From Alkalihalobacillus sp. LMS6 (GTDB lineage: Bacteria > Bacillota > Bacilli > Bacillales > Bacillaceae_D), in NCBI RefSeq assembly GCF_024362765.1, contig NZ_CP093302.1, positions 2,076,001 to 2,140,000 of the forward strand: a stretch of DNA of 64,000 nt. The letters run 5' to 3'. The position numbers were made by a program, and so were the translations under genes. Positions 56,098 to 64,000 of this stretch are shown here, one piece after another (position 1 is the stretch's first letter; each line of letters starts with the position of its first letter). The notes under the pieces are model-generated. The model was not told the DNA's origin and did not search any database. It worked only from the letters and a program-made list of their open reading frames with translations.

Positions 56098-57795
56098 TCA
56101 ATTGGCAAATTCCTTTACCCATTGTACAAGATTTTCTTTTGATAGCTCAAGCTGTTCGCCTGATTTTCTTACCTTCACTTCTACAATGCGCTCAGCTGCT
56201 CGCTTGCCAACTGCAATTCGAATTGGTAAACCAATTAAATCTGCGTCTTTAAACTTCACACCTGCGCGTTCAGCGCGGTCATCAAATAACACTTCTACGC
56301 CTGCTTTTTTCAATTCGGTGTAAATCGATTCTGCCAAATCGCGCTGTTCATCATTTTTTACGTTTAATGCGAGTAAATGAACGCGAAATGGTGCAATTGC
56401 CGTTGGCCAGACAATCCCGTTTTCATCATGATGTTGTTCAATGACTGCAGCAATCGTTCGCGAGACACCAATGCCGTAACAACCCATTAAGAACGGTTGT
56501 GCTTTCCCATTTTGATCAAGGTACTTTGCATGTAGAGCCTCGGAATACTTCTTACCTAACTTAAACACTTGACCAACTTCAATGCCTTCCGCAAAACGAA
56601 GGGTGCCTGTCCCGTCTGGTGAAGGATCTCCTTCTTTTACCGTACGAAGGTCTCTATAAGCTGTAGCTTGATAGTCTTTACCAGGACCGACATTCATAAA
56701 GTGGTAACCCGTCTCGTTCGCTCCACAAGCAATGGTCTCCATACCGTGGACGCGATGATCAGCATAAATTGGCACATCGGTTACGTTGACTGGACCAATT
56801 GACCCAGGTGTCGCACCAAATAGCTCAACTACTTCTTCTTCTGTCGCCATCCGTAGCTCTTTTACACCAAGCTCATGAAGAACTTTCACTTCATTCAGTT
56901 CATCATTCCCGCGTAGAAGCAACAGCGCACTCTCACCATCTACAAACACAACTAGCGCTTTTAAAATGTGGTCTGGATCTACACCTAGTGCTTCAGCGGC
57001 ATCGTTTACGGTTTTAGCTTCAGGAGTCGCTTTCTTGGCAAGGGTTCCGTACATTTGCGCTTGCGGTGGTTCCGGCGCCAGGCTAGACGCCATCTCTAGA
57101 TTTGCCGCATAATCGGAACCATCGGAGTAGGCAATTGTATCTTCTCCAACACCTGCTAGCGCCATAAATTCATGCGTATCTTTTCCACCCATTGTACCTG
57201 AATCTGCAATAACTGGACGGAAGGTTAAACCGACACGTGTGAAAATTCGTGTATACGCAGCATGCATCGCCCAATAGGTTTCATTAAGGCTTTCTTCCGA
57301 ATCGTGGAATGAATACGCATCTTTCATAATAAATTCGCGCCCACGTAATAACCCAAAACGAGGTCTACGTTCATCACGAAATTTCGTTTGAATTTGATAT
57401 ACATTTAACGGTAATTTCTTATACGATGTAATGCCGTCTTTAATAATTGTCGTAATTACTTCTTCGTGCGTTGGCCCGAGAGCAAAATCGCGATTATGAC
57501 GGTCCTTTAACCGCATAAGCTCGTTTCCCATATCTTCCCAACGGCCAGACTCTTGCCATAATTCCGCTGGATGAAGAGCTGGTAGCGTTAGTTCTTGAGC
57601 ACCAATCTCATCTAATTCTTCTCGAATAATTGCTTCAATCTTCGTCATCGCTCGTTTTGCTAATGGAAGATAGGCGTACACACCTGAAGCAATTTGGCGC
57701 ATCATCCCAGCACGAAGCATCAGCTGGTGACTCAACGCATCTGCATCAGCTGGAAGATCCCGCATAGTTGGTACTAAATAAGTTGATTGTCTCAT
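56098..57795 (-). CDS. proS: Prolyl-tRNA synthetase
   Basis: A 565-residue bacterial-type class II synthetase. Class II motifs are visible: the dimer motif around LPALHPAELWQESGRW, FRDERRPRFGLLRGREFIMK (motif 2), and CYGIGVSRTIAAVIEQ (motif 3). An editing INS domain (about 230-390) lies between motifs 2 and 3, and an anticodon-binding domain ends the protein. It lies 21 nt after rseP. Confidence 0.97.
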   Translation of the reverse strand: MRQSTYLVPTMRDLPADADALSHQLMLRAGMMRQIASGVYAYLPLAKRAMTKIEAIIREELDEIGAQELTLPALHPAELWQESGRWEDMGNELMRLKDRHNRDFALGPTHEEVITTIIKDGITSYKKLPLNVYQIQTKFRDERRPRFGLLRGREFIMKDAYSFHDSEESLNETYWAMHAAYTRIFTRVGLTFRPVIADSGTMGGKDTHEFMALAGVGEDTIAYSDGSDYAANLEMASSLAPEPPQAQMYGTLAKKATPEAKTVNDAAEALGVDPDHILKALVVFVDGESALLLLRGNDELNEVKVLHELGVKELRMATEEEVVELFGATPGSIGPVNVTDVPIYADHRVHGMETIACGANETGYHFMNVGPGKDYQATAYRDLRTVKEGDPSPDGTGTLRFAEGIEVGQVFKLGKKYSEALHAKYLDQNGKAQPFLMGCYGIGVSRTIAAVIEQHHDENGIVWPTAIAPFRVHLLALNVKNDEQRDLAESIYTELKKAGVEVLFDDRAERAGVKFKDADLIGLPIRIAVGKRAAERIVEVKVRKSGEQLELSKENLVQWVKEFAN

Positions 57796-57816
57796 CGCTT
57801 CACTTCCTCAATTTCA

Positions 57817-59070
57817 TTATGAAAATAGCTTACTAATATCGTTCCAGGTTACCACAATCATTAACAACATCACGAGAGCAAATCCAACGAACTGAATCGC
57901 CCCTTCTTTTTCAGGAGAGACCGGTTTCCCTCGTATTCCCTCATAAGCTAGAAACATTAAGCGTCCACCGTCTAAAGCAGGGATTGGGAAGAGGTTTATA
58001 ACGCCTAAGTTCACACTTAAAAGCGCAGCAAAGAAAAAGACTTGATACGTTCCAGCCGCAACTGCTGAATCGGTAATGTTGTAAATGCCAACAGGACCTG
58101 AAATATAATCAAGCGAAAATTCACCTGTTAAAATCAGTCCAAGCGTTTGAAAGATAGAAGTAGCAAAATCAACAAATGTTGTCGCTGCTTCGCCAATAGC
58201 TGGTACAAACCCTGATTCTCTTAGCGGGGCAACACCGATGACACCAAGCTCCTCATCGATTTCAGAAACGTAGTTTGAACTTGTTGTTAACGTCACATCT
58301 TGCTCTGATCCATCACGCTCAAACGTAATCACAACGTCTTGATTTGGTCGTTCACCAATCGCTTCTTGCATTTGTTGCCAGCGTTCTGTTTCAACGCCAT
58401 CTACGGCTACAATTAAATCACCTTGCTGAAGACCCGCTTGTTCTGCAGGAGAGCCTGCAATTGGATCAATTTGATTTGTGGAGAAGCCTGCAATCGAAAA
58501 CAACCCTAACAAAAGGACGTACGCTAAAATGAAATTCATGAGTGGTCCGGCAAAAATCGCCATCGCCCGTGCCGGTAACGATTTTGAACCAAACTGACGA
58601 TGCCAAGGTGCGTTCATTTGCGCCATTTCATCTTGAACAATCATCGCTTTTTCATGGACTTCATATCGTACGAGCTCACCTGATTCTTCGTCCATAGTCT
58701 CAATAAAGAGTTCATGTACGAGATCAATGCGCTCAACTTGTACAACGTGTGCTTCAGGGTGTTTCGATTTGTTATTAATAATAATCTCGGTTACCTTTTG
58801 ATCGTTATCAAAGACTAATCCTACTTCATAGCCTGGTCGAATAACCGTTTGTTCAGGCTCTTCTCCAGCCATTCGAACATATCCACCAATTGGCAATAGG
58901 CGAACCGTATAGATCGTATCGTTTTTCTCAAAGGCAAAAAGTTTCGGCCCCATTCCGATCGCGAATTCATAACACAGAATCCCCGCTCTTTTTGCGAAAA
59001 ATAAATGACCCCATTCGTGTACAAACACGAGCACACTGAATATAGCAATAAAAGCCAGTAACGTATTCAA
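57817..59070 (-). CDS. rseP: Site-2 zinc metalloprotease RseP (RasP)
   Basis: Intramembrane protease that cleaves anti-sigma factors such as RsiW and remnant signal peptides. The 417-residue protein has the zinc motif HEWGH in the first transmembrane helix, a PDZ domain (GSPAEQAGLQQGDLIVAVDG), the distal motif NLFPIPALDGGRLMF and a C-terminal helix. It lies between dxr and proS, the conserved Bacillus order. Confidence 0.96.
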   Translation of the reverse strand: MNTLLAFIAIFSVLVFVHEWGHLFFAKRAGILCYEFAIGMGPKLFAFEKNDTIYTVRLLPIGGYVRMAGEEPEQTVIRPGYEVGLVFDNDQKVTEIIINNKSKHPEAHVVQVERIDLVHELFIETMDEESGELVRYEVHEKAMIVQDEMAQMNAPWHRQFGSKSLPARAMAIFAGPLMNFILAYVLLLGLFSIAGFSTNQIDPIAGSPAEQAGLQQGDLIVAVDGVETERWQQMQEAIGERPNQDVVITFERDGSEQDVTLTTSSNYVSEIDEELGVIGVAPLRESGFVPAIGEAATTFVDFATSIFQTLGLILTGEFSLDYISGPVGIYNITDSAVAAGTYQVFFFAALLSVNLGVINLFPIPALDGGRLMFLAYEGIRGKPVSPEKEGAIQFVGFALVMLLMIVVTWNDISKLFS

Positions 59071-59089
59071 CAGCCATACCGCCTTCCTG

Positions 59090-60232
59090 TTAGTTGTTCA
59101 TTACACGTGCACGAACGGCTTGGTCAACTGCAAGGATCTCATCCAATGAAGGATTTGATTGCATCGCGTGTGAATGTAATGCCTGTTCAATGACGTCTTC
59201 AATTTGCAAGAACGTAATCTCCCCTTTTAAAAACTGTGCAACGGCTACTTCATTTGCCGCATTCAGCACAGTTGGCACCGTTCCACCACTCCTGCCAGCT
59301 TCATAAGCAAACTTCATGCAACGATAACGGTCAAAATCTAAATCTTTGAAATGGAGTTTGCCAATTTCAGCAAGATTTAATCGGTCGCCTTCTAGCCGCT
59401 CTAAGCGGTTAGGATATGTAAGTGCGTATTGAATCGGCACGCGCATATCCGGTGTTCCAAGTTGCGCGATTACGCTTCGGTCAACAAATTCAACCATGGA
59501 ATGAATGATGCTTTCTTTATGGATTACTACATCAATATGGTCATAGTCGATATTAAATAACCAATTTGCTTCAATCACTTCTAGGCCTTTATTCATCATC
59601 GTTGCCGAATCAATGGTAATTTTAGCTCCCATGGACCAGTTTGGATGAGAAAGCGCTTGTTCAACCGTCACATGTTGCAACTCATCTCTTGATTGATCGC
59701 GAAAACTCCCTCCTGAAGCAGTGAGGATCAAACGATCAATCGCTTTAGCCGGTTCGCCATTTAATGCTTGGAAAATAGCGGAATGCTCACTGTCTACCGG
59801 TATAAGAGGCACATTATGTTTTTTCGCTGCTGCCATCACAAGATGACCTGCCGTTACGAGTGTCTCTTTATTTGCAATTGCAACAGGTTTCCCTGCTTCA
59901 ATCGCAGCTAATGTTGGCAGAAGACCGACCGACCCTGTAATCGCAGTGACCACAACATCGCTTTCATTCATTCGCGCAACTTCTTTTAATCCTGATTCTC
60001 CATAATGTAATTCAACTTCTTTTCCAAATTCCCTTTGAAGACTTTTGGCATCTTCTTCTTTTGCAACGGATACAAGCTTCGGCTTAAACTCTTGAATTTG
60101 CTTTCGTGCAAGTTCAATGTTTGCTCCGCATGACATCGCCACTAGCGAAAAAGCTTGCGGATGCTCACGGATCACATCTAATGTTTGTGTACCGATTGAT
60201 CCCGTCGAACCAAGTAAACTAACTTTTTTCAT
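59090..60232 (-). CDS. dxr: 1-deoxy-D-xylulose 5-phosphate reductoisomerase
   Basis: Second enzyme of the methylerythritol phosphate route to isoprenoids, giving the precursors used by UppS and MiaA. The 380-residue protein has the NADPH motif [28 protein letters not shown], the metal-binding [11 protein letters not shown] and the flexible-loop [25 protein letters not shown] precedes the ATG by seven bases. It lies 37 nt after cdsA. Confidence 0.97.
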   Translation of the reverse strand: MKKVSLLGSTGSIGTQTLDVIREHPQAFSLVAMSCGANIELARKQIQEFKPKLVSVAKEEDAKSLQREFGKEVELHYGESGLKEVARMNESDVVVTAITGSVGLLPTLAAIEAGKPVAIANKETLVTAGHLVMAAAKKHNVPLIPVDSEHSAIFQALNGEPAKAIDRLILTASGGSFRDQSRDELQHVTVEQALSHPNWSMGAKITIDSATMMNKGLEVIEANWLFNIDYDHIDVVIHKESIIHSMVEFVDRSVIAQLGTPDMRVPIQYALTYPNRLERLEGDRLNLAEIGKLHFKDLDFDRYRCMKFAYEAGRSGGTVPTVLNAANEVAVAQFLKGEITFLQIEDVIEQALHSHAMQSNPSLDEILAVDQAVRARVMNN

Positions 60233-60269
60233 CGTGCATCCTCCAATTTTCTAACCAAGCATCTTTTTC

Positions 60270-61067
60270 TTAAATTAACTGTAAAAGATGTAAAAGCGGC
60301 ATAACAAAAAGTAAACTGTCAAAGCGGTCAAGGATCCCGCCGTGTCCTGGCAATACATTCCCAGAATCTTTCACAGCATAGTGTCGTTTTAAAGCAGACT
60401 CGACCAAATCGCCAATCTGTCCAAAGACTGCGGTGGCGAGCATAATGAATACAGCCGTTATGTATGAAGTAAATGCTGGTGTTAAGAAGAAAAACAAGCT
60501 CCCGATGACAACTGCAAGCACAATTCCACCAAGTGATCCTTCAATCGTCTTATTCGGGCTGATTTCTGGCCAGAGCTTATGTTTCCCAAAAGCCTTTCCA
60601 ACAAAGTAAGCACCAGAATCGGTGGTCCAGATTAAAACAATGACAAATAATACAAGCCATAACCCAATTTCCGCGATACCTCTTGCTTCAATTAAAAAGT
60701 GAAAACCGAACCCAACATATACACTAGAGAGAACAATAAAGCCCACTTCGTCAAATGTAAATTGATTTTTCGTTAATACGGTTAACATTAAAAGGATGAG
60801 GATAAGAAAAATAAACAATTCTATTTTTGTATATTGTATTGGAATGAATTGATCATACCAAGCCGTCGGAATAAGAAGAAGCCACATGGAAATAAGTCCA
60901 ACGATTCCTCTTAACGATAAAGCTTGAATTTTCCTCATTTTCAATAGTTCAATCATTGCGATGGTTGCCATTAGTGAAACAAACATGGAAAACCACCAGC
61001 CGCCAAGAAAAACAAACGTTAAAATGACGATTCCAATAAATAAACCTGTAACAATTCTAGTTTTCAT
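60270..61067 (-). CDS. cdsA: Phosphatidate cytidylyltransferase CdsA
   Basis: Makes CDP-diacylglycerol, the substrate of PgsA. The 265-residue protein has about eight hydrophobic segments and the C-terminal family signature SALKRHYAVKDSGNVLPGHG followed by GILDR. It lies 14 nt after uppS. Confidence 0.96.
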   Translation of the reverse strand: MKTRIVTGLFIGIVILTFVFLGGWWFSMFVSLMATIAMIELLKMRKIQALSLRGIVGLISMWLLLIPTAWYDQFIPIQYTKIELFIFLILILLMLTVLTKNQFTFDEVGFIVLSSVYVGFGFHFLIEARGIAEIGLWLVLFVIVLIWTTDSGAYFVGKAFGKHKLWPEISPNKTIEGSLGGIVLAVVIGSLFFFLTPAFTSYITAVFIMLATAVFGQIGDLVESALKRHYAVKDSGNVLPGHGGILDRFDSLLFVMPLLHLLQLI

Positions 61068-61081
61068 TGACGTCGCCCTTC

Positions 61082-61858
61082 CTATAATCCTCCGAATCGT
61101 CTGCCACGATTTTGATAGGTACCTATCGCCTCATGGAAGTGATTTTCATTAAAATCAGGCCAAAGGACATTTGTAAACCAAAACTCACTATAAGCGAGTT
61201 GCCAGAGCATAAAATTACTCAATCTTATTTCACCGCTTGTACGAATGAGTAAATCAGGATCCTGTAGCTGACTACTCATAAGATGGGCGCCAATGACGTC
61301 TTCATTGATTTCCTCTGTCGATAGGCTACCTGTCTCTACTTTTGCAGCAATTTGCTTAACAGCATCAGCCAACTCCGTACGACTCCCATAATTTAAAGCA
61401 AAATTCAAGACTAAACCTGTATTGTGCTTTGTTTTTTCGATCGCTTCATCGACTGCATTTAATGTGTGAATCGGCAGTTGATCTTTCATCCCCATAATAC
61501 GTACTTGGACATTCTCTTTAATCAGTGTTGGCAGTTCACTTTTAAGGTAACGTTCAGGCAAGCTTAAAAGGAAATCGACTTCCGCTTTTGGACGCATCCA
61601 ATTTTCAGTAGAAAAGGCGTAAAGGGTTAGAACTTCAACGTTCAGTTCATTCGCTGCTCGCACGATCTTATTTACATTTTTCATGCCTTCGCGATGACCA
61701 GCAATTCGAGGCAAGCCACGATTTGATGCCCAACGACCATTTCCATCCATAATAATCGCCACGTGCTTCGGAATTCGATTTAAATCAAGGTCTATATCAA
61801 ACTGCTTTTCTTCATCAGTATGAAAAGCTTGCTTCCATTTTGAAAATTTCTCGAGCAT
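61082..61858 (-). CDS. uppS: Undecaprenyl diphosphate synthase UppS
   Basis: Makes the C55 lipid carrier for peptidoglycan and teichoic acids. The 258-residue cis-prenyltransferase has IIMDGNGRWASNRGLPRIAG with the catalytic aspartate, TLYAFSTENWMRP, and DLLIRTSGEIRLSNFMLWQL. GGAGGG precedes the ATG. It heads the uppS-cdsA-dxr-rseP-proS-polC run. Confidence 0.97.
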   Translation of the reverse strand: MLEKFSKWKQAFHTDEEKQFDIDLDLNRIPKHVAIIMDGNGRWASNRGLPRIAGHREGMKNVNKIVRAANELNVEVLTLYAFSTENWMRPKAEVDFLLSLPERYLKSELPTLIKENVQVRIMGMKDQLPIHTLNAVDEAIEKTKHNTGLVLNFALNYGSRTELADAVKQIAAKVETGSLSTEEINEDVIGAHLMSSQLQDPDLLIRTSGEIRLSNFMLWQLAYSEFWFTNVLWPDFNENHFHEAIGTYQNRGRRFGGL

Positions 61859-61910
61859 TCTTCGCCCTCCGTCTCACTAGCGGTTCGCCCTTCATCTTGC
61901 TTAAAAGTGT

Positions 61911-61936
61911 AAAAAACCCCCTATAAAAGAGGGTCT
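61911..61936 (-). terminator. Terminator of frr
   Basis: On the minus strand ACCCTC pairs with GGGGGT (with a G-T pair) around a TTTTATA loop, followed by six T. Confidence 0.75.
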
Positions 61937-61967
61937 CCTACTTTTCTTTATCATACACGTAATTCGA

Positions 61968-62525
61968 TCAGACTTCCATAATTTCTTCTTCTTTTTCTTT
62001 TGCACGTGCATCGATCTTACTAATATAAGAATCTGTTAATTTTTGTACGTTATCCGTTTCGCTACGAAGCTCATCTTCTGTCATTTCGCCTTCTTTTTGT
62101 AACTTCTTCAAATCGTCATTTGCATCACGACGGATGTTACGAACTGCAACTTTTGAATCTTCTGCTGTTCTTGATACAATTTTACCTAATTCTTTTCGAC
62201 GATCTTCTGTTAGTGCCGGAATAATGATACGGATGACTTGTCCGTCACTTGAAGGCGTTAAGCCCAGATCAGATTTCATGATCGCTTTTTCAATATTACC
62301 GACTGCGCTTTTGTCATAAGGCGTAATTAAAAGAAGGCGTGCTTCTGGAACCGTTACAGAAGCAATTTGATTTAAAGGTGTTTCTGCACCATAATATTCA
62401 ACTGTAATTCGGTCAAGAAGCGCTGGGTTTGCACGACCTGCACGCAATTTAGCTAATTCACGATTAAGCGATTCAATCGCTTTATCCATTCTTCCTTTTG
62501 CATCATCTTGAATTTGTTTTGACAT
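61968..62525 (-). CDS. frr: Ribosome recycling factor
   Basis: A 185-residue factor that splits post-termination ribosomes with EF-G. Family blocks: [40 protein letters not shown] and [20 protein letters not shown]. It lies two bases after pyrH and is followed by a terminator. Confidence 0.98.
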   Translation of the reverse strand: MSKQIQDDAKGRMDKAIESLNRELAKLRAGRANPALLDRITVEYYGAETPLNQIASVTVPEARLLLITPYDKSAVGNIEKAIMKSDLGLTPSSDGQVIRIIIPALTEDRRKELGKIVSRTAEDSKVAVRNIRRDANDDLKKLQKEGEMTEDELRSETDNVQKLTDSYISKIDARAKEKEEEIMEV

Positions 62526-62527
62526 GG

Positions 62528-63244
62528 TTATTTCCCCCTGACAAGTGTTCCAATTTTTTCACCTAAAACGGCACGCTTAATGTTGCCTTCTTCCATAATA
62601 GAGAATACGACAAGTGGAATGTCGTTGTCCATACATAGGGATGAAGCCGTTGAATCCATTACTTGAAGTCCATCGGTCAACACATCCATATACGTAATCG
62701 TGTCATATTTTTTTGCATTTTTATCTGTACGAGGATCAGCGTTATATACGCCGTCTACATTATTCTTCGCCATTAAAATGACTTCTGCTTCAATTTCAGC
62801 TGCTCGTAATGCTGAAGTCGTGTCAGTAGAGAAGTAAGGATTTCCTGTACCCGCAGCGAAAATTACGACGCGCTTCTTTTCTAAATGACGAATCGCTTTT
62901 CGTCGAATATATGGTTCTGCCACTTGTCTCATTTCAATTGATGTTTGGACGCGAGACTCTACACCAATTGATTCGAGGCTATCTTGTAGCGCTAATGAAT
63001 TCATCACTGTCGCAAGCATGCCCATATAATCGGCTGTTGCCCGGTCCATCCCTTGTGCGCTCCCAGCCATTCCACGCCAAATGTTCCCTGCTCCAACAAC
63101 AACAGCAACTTCAACTTCAAGTTCAACAATTTCTTTTACTTGATGAGCAATGGAATTAATAATTGTTGGATCAATTCCATACCCTTGCTCTCCAGCTAAC
63201 GCTTCTCCACTAAGCTTTAAAATGACACGATTGTATTTGTTCAT
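62528..63244 (-). CDS. pyrH: UMP kinase
   Basis: Phosphorylates UMP to UDP and is a hexameric amino-acid-kinase-fold enzyme. The 238-residue protein starts [20 protein letters not shown] and has [25 protein letters not shown] and the [15 protein letters not shown] loop. GGAGGT lies before the ATG. It follows tsf after a terminator, with frr downstream. Confidence 0.98.
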   Translation of the reverse strand: MNKYNRVILKLSGEALAGEQGYGIDPTIINSIAHQVKEIVELEVEVAVVVGAGNIWRGMAGSAQGMDRATADYMGMLATVMNSLALQDSLESIGVESRVQTSIEMRQVAEPYIRRKAIRHLEKKRVVIFAAGTGNPYFSTDTTSALRAAEIEAEVILMAKNNVDGVYNADPRTDKNAKKYDTITYMDVLTDGLQVMDSTASSLCMDNDIPLVVFSIMEEGNIKRAVLGEKIGTLVRGK

Positions 63245-63285
63245 TGTGACCTCCGAATTTGCTTTCTTCCAGATCTTTTCTTGTG

Positions 63286-63320
63286 AAAAAGGGACACGAA
63301 CGAATGTTGTGTCCCTTTTA
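63286..63320 (-). terminator. Terminator of tsf
   Basis: AAAAGGGACAC pairs perfectly with GTGTCCCTTTT around an 11-nt loop, followed by T residues on the minus strand. Confidence 0.85.
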
Positions 63321-63329
63321 ATGGGTTTG

Positions 63330-64000
63330 TTATTTTTTCACTTGAGACATAACTTCTTCAGCAAAGTTATCTTCACGCTTTTCAATACCTTCTCCAACTT
63401 CATAACGAACGAATGTTTTAACAGACGCATTTTTGCTTTGAACATATTTGCCAACTTTTTGATCGCCATCTTTCACAAATGGCTGATCTAATAAACAAAC
63501 TTGCTCGAAGAATTTGCTTAAGCGACCTTCAACCATTTTTTCAACGATGTTTTCAGGCTTGCCTTCGTTTAACGCTTGTTGCTTAAGCACTTCACGCTCA
63601 CGGTCAACCACGTCACCTGTTACTTCATCACGAGAAACATAAGTTGGGTTAATTGCCGCAACGTGCATCGCAACGTCTTTAGCAAGTTCTTCGTCGCTTG
63701 AAGAGCCGATTAGTGTAAGTACACCAATGCGTCCACCCATGTGTAGGTAAGAACCAAAAACATCGCCATCTTCTTTTTCTACAACAGTAAAACGACGTAG
63801 TGAAAGCTTTTCACCAATCTTCGCGATTGAAGAATTAATGTGCGATAATACTGTCACGCTACCGCCTTTGAAGTTTTGCTCTAACGCTTCTTCCACTGTT
63901 GCTGGATTTTCAGCTAAAACATGCTCTGCCAATTCTTTTACAAGCGCTTGGAAGTTTTCGTTTTTTGCAACGAAATCCGTTTCAGAGTTTACTTCAACGA
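63330..64000 (-). CDS. tsf: Elongation factor Ts (5' end beyond the window)
   Basis: The frame is open to the right edge, so the start lies outside the window. Just inside the edge it reads [19 protein letters not shown], the EF-Ts dimerisation core signature. Further blocks are [20 protein letters not shown] and [22 protein letters not shown]-Ts recycles EF-Tu from GDP to GTP. About 222 residues of roughly 290 are present. rpsB is expected just beyond the edge. Confidence 0.96.
   Translation of the reverse strand, partial: VEVNSETDFVAKNENFQALVKELAEHVLAENPATVEEALEQNFKGGSVTVLSHINSSIAKIGEKLSLRRFTVVEKEDGDVFGSYLHMGGRIGVLTLIGSSSDEELAKDVAMHVAAINPTYVSRDEVTGDVVDREREVLKQQALNEGKPENIVEKMVEGRLSKFFEQVCLLDQPFVKDGDQKVGKYVQSKNASVKTFVRYEVGEGIEKREDNFAEEVMSQVKK

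Noticed and set aside
1-64000. CRISPR arrays, insertion sequences, rRNA or tRNA genes
   Set aside because: No regularly spaced repeats, transposase motifs, or cloverleaf/rRNA-like segments were seen on either strand by eye.

Overview
The window is a 64 kb stretch of chromosomal backbone from an endospore-forming member of the Bacillaceae. The evidence is the Bacillus-type gene order, the sporulation genes (cotE, tgl, spoVS, spoIIIE, spoVFA/spoVFB, ylmC, tepA), the Gram-positive replicase PolC, strong GGAGG-type ribosome sites and frequent TTG/GTG starts. Base composition is moderate (low-to-mid 40s % G+C by eye). The proteins look like those of alkaliphilic Bacillus relatives such as Shouchella or Alkalihalobacillus, but the genus is an inference. 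There are no rRNA or tRNA genes, insertion sequences, CRISPR arrays or prophage. Only the recombinase-like gene at the left edge and tgl lie on the plus strand.

Read in the direction of transcription, from the right edge leftwards, the layout is as follows. (1) tsf (cut by the edge), pyrH, frr, uppS, cdsA, dxr, rseP, proS and polC: translation factors, UMP kinase, lipid, isoprenoid and envelope synthesis, and the replicase. (2) rimP-nusA-rnpM-ylxQ-infB-ylxP-rbfA-truB-ribF: the ribosome maturation and transcription elongation operon. (3) rpsO, pnp, ylxY, mlpA, ylmC. (4) The dipicolinate/lysine-branch operon spoVFA-spoVFB-asd-dapG-dapA behind a near-perfect SigK-type promoter. (5) rnjB, tepA, ylzJ, spoIIIE, ymfF, ymfH, ymfI, ymfJ, ymfK, rodZ and pgsA. 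(6) cinA, a DEAD-box RNA helicase gene, and recA with a clear LexA box and promoter. (7) A four-gene operon encoding an SbcD/Mre11-like nuclease and an SbcC/Rad50-like ATPase divided among three polypeptides. (8) rny, ymdB, spoVS, tgl (opposite strand), miaB, ricA, cotE, mutS, mutL, an RsmJ-like methyltransferase, miaA and hfq. (9) A plus-strand tyrosine recombinase-like gene that lacks most catalytic residues.

Most of the window is the conserved core seen in Bacillus subtilis, where the recA neighbourhood reads pgsA-cinA-recA-(pbpX)-rny-ymdB-spoVS. Four places depart from that order and are the best places for new biology: the split Rad50/Mre11 module directly behind recA, the DEAD-box helicase wedged between cinA and recA, the RsmJ-like methyltransferase between mutL and miaA, and the degenerate tyrosine recombinase beside hfq. 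RNA-decay functions are unusually dense here (RNase Y, PNPase, an RNase J with an intact active site, a DEAD-box helicase, Hfq, YmdB, RicA), as are DNA repair functions (MutS, MutL, RecA, the SbcCD-like module).

Start codons were chosen from ribosome-site spacing, so several differ from the longest open frame. Functions are from recognition of families and motifs; no database search was possible.
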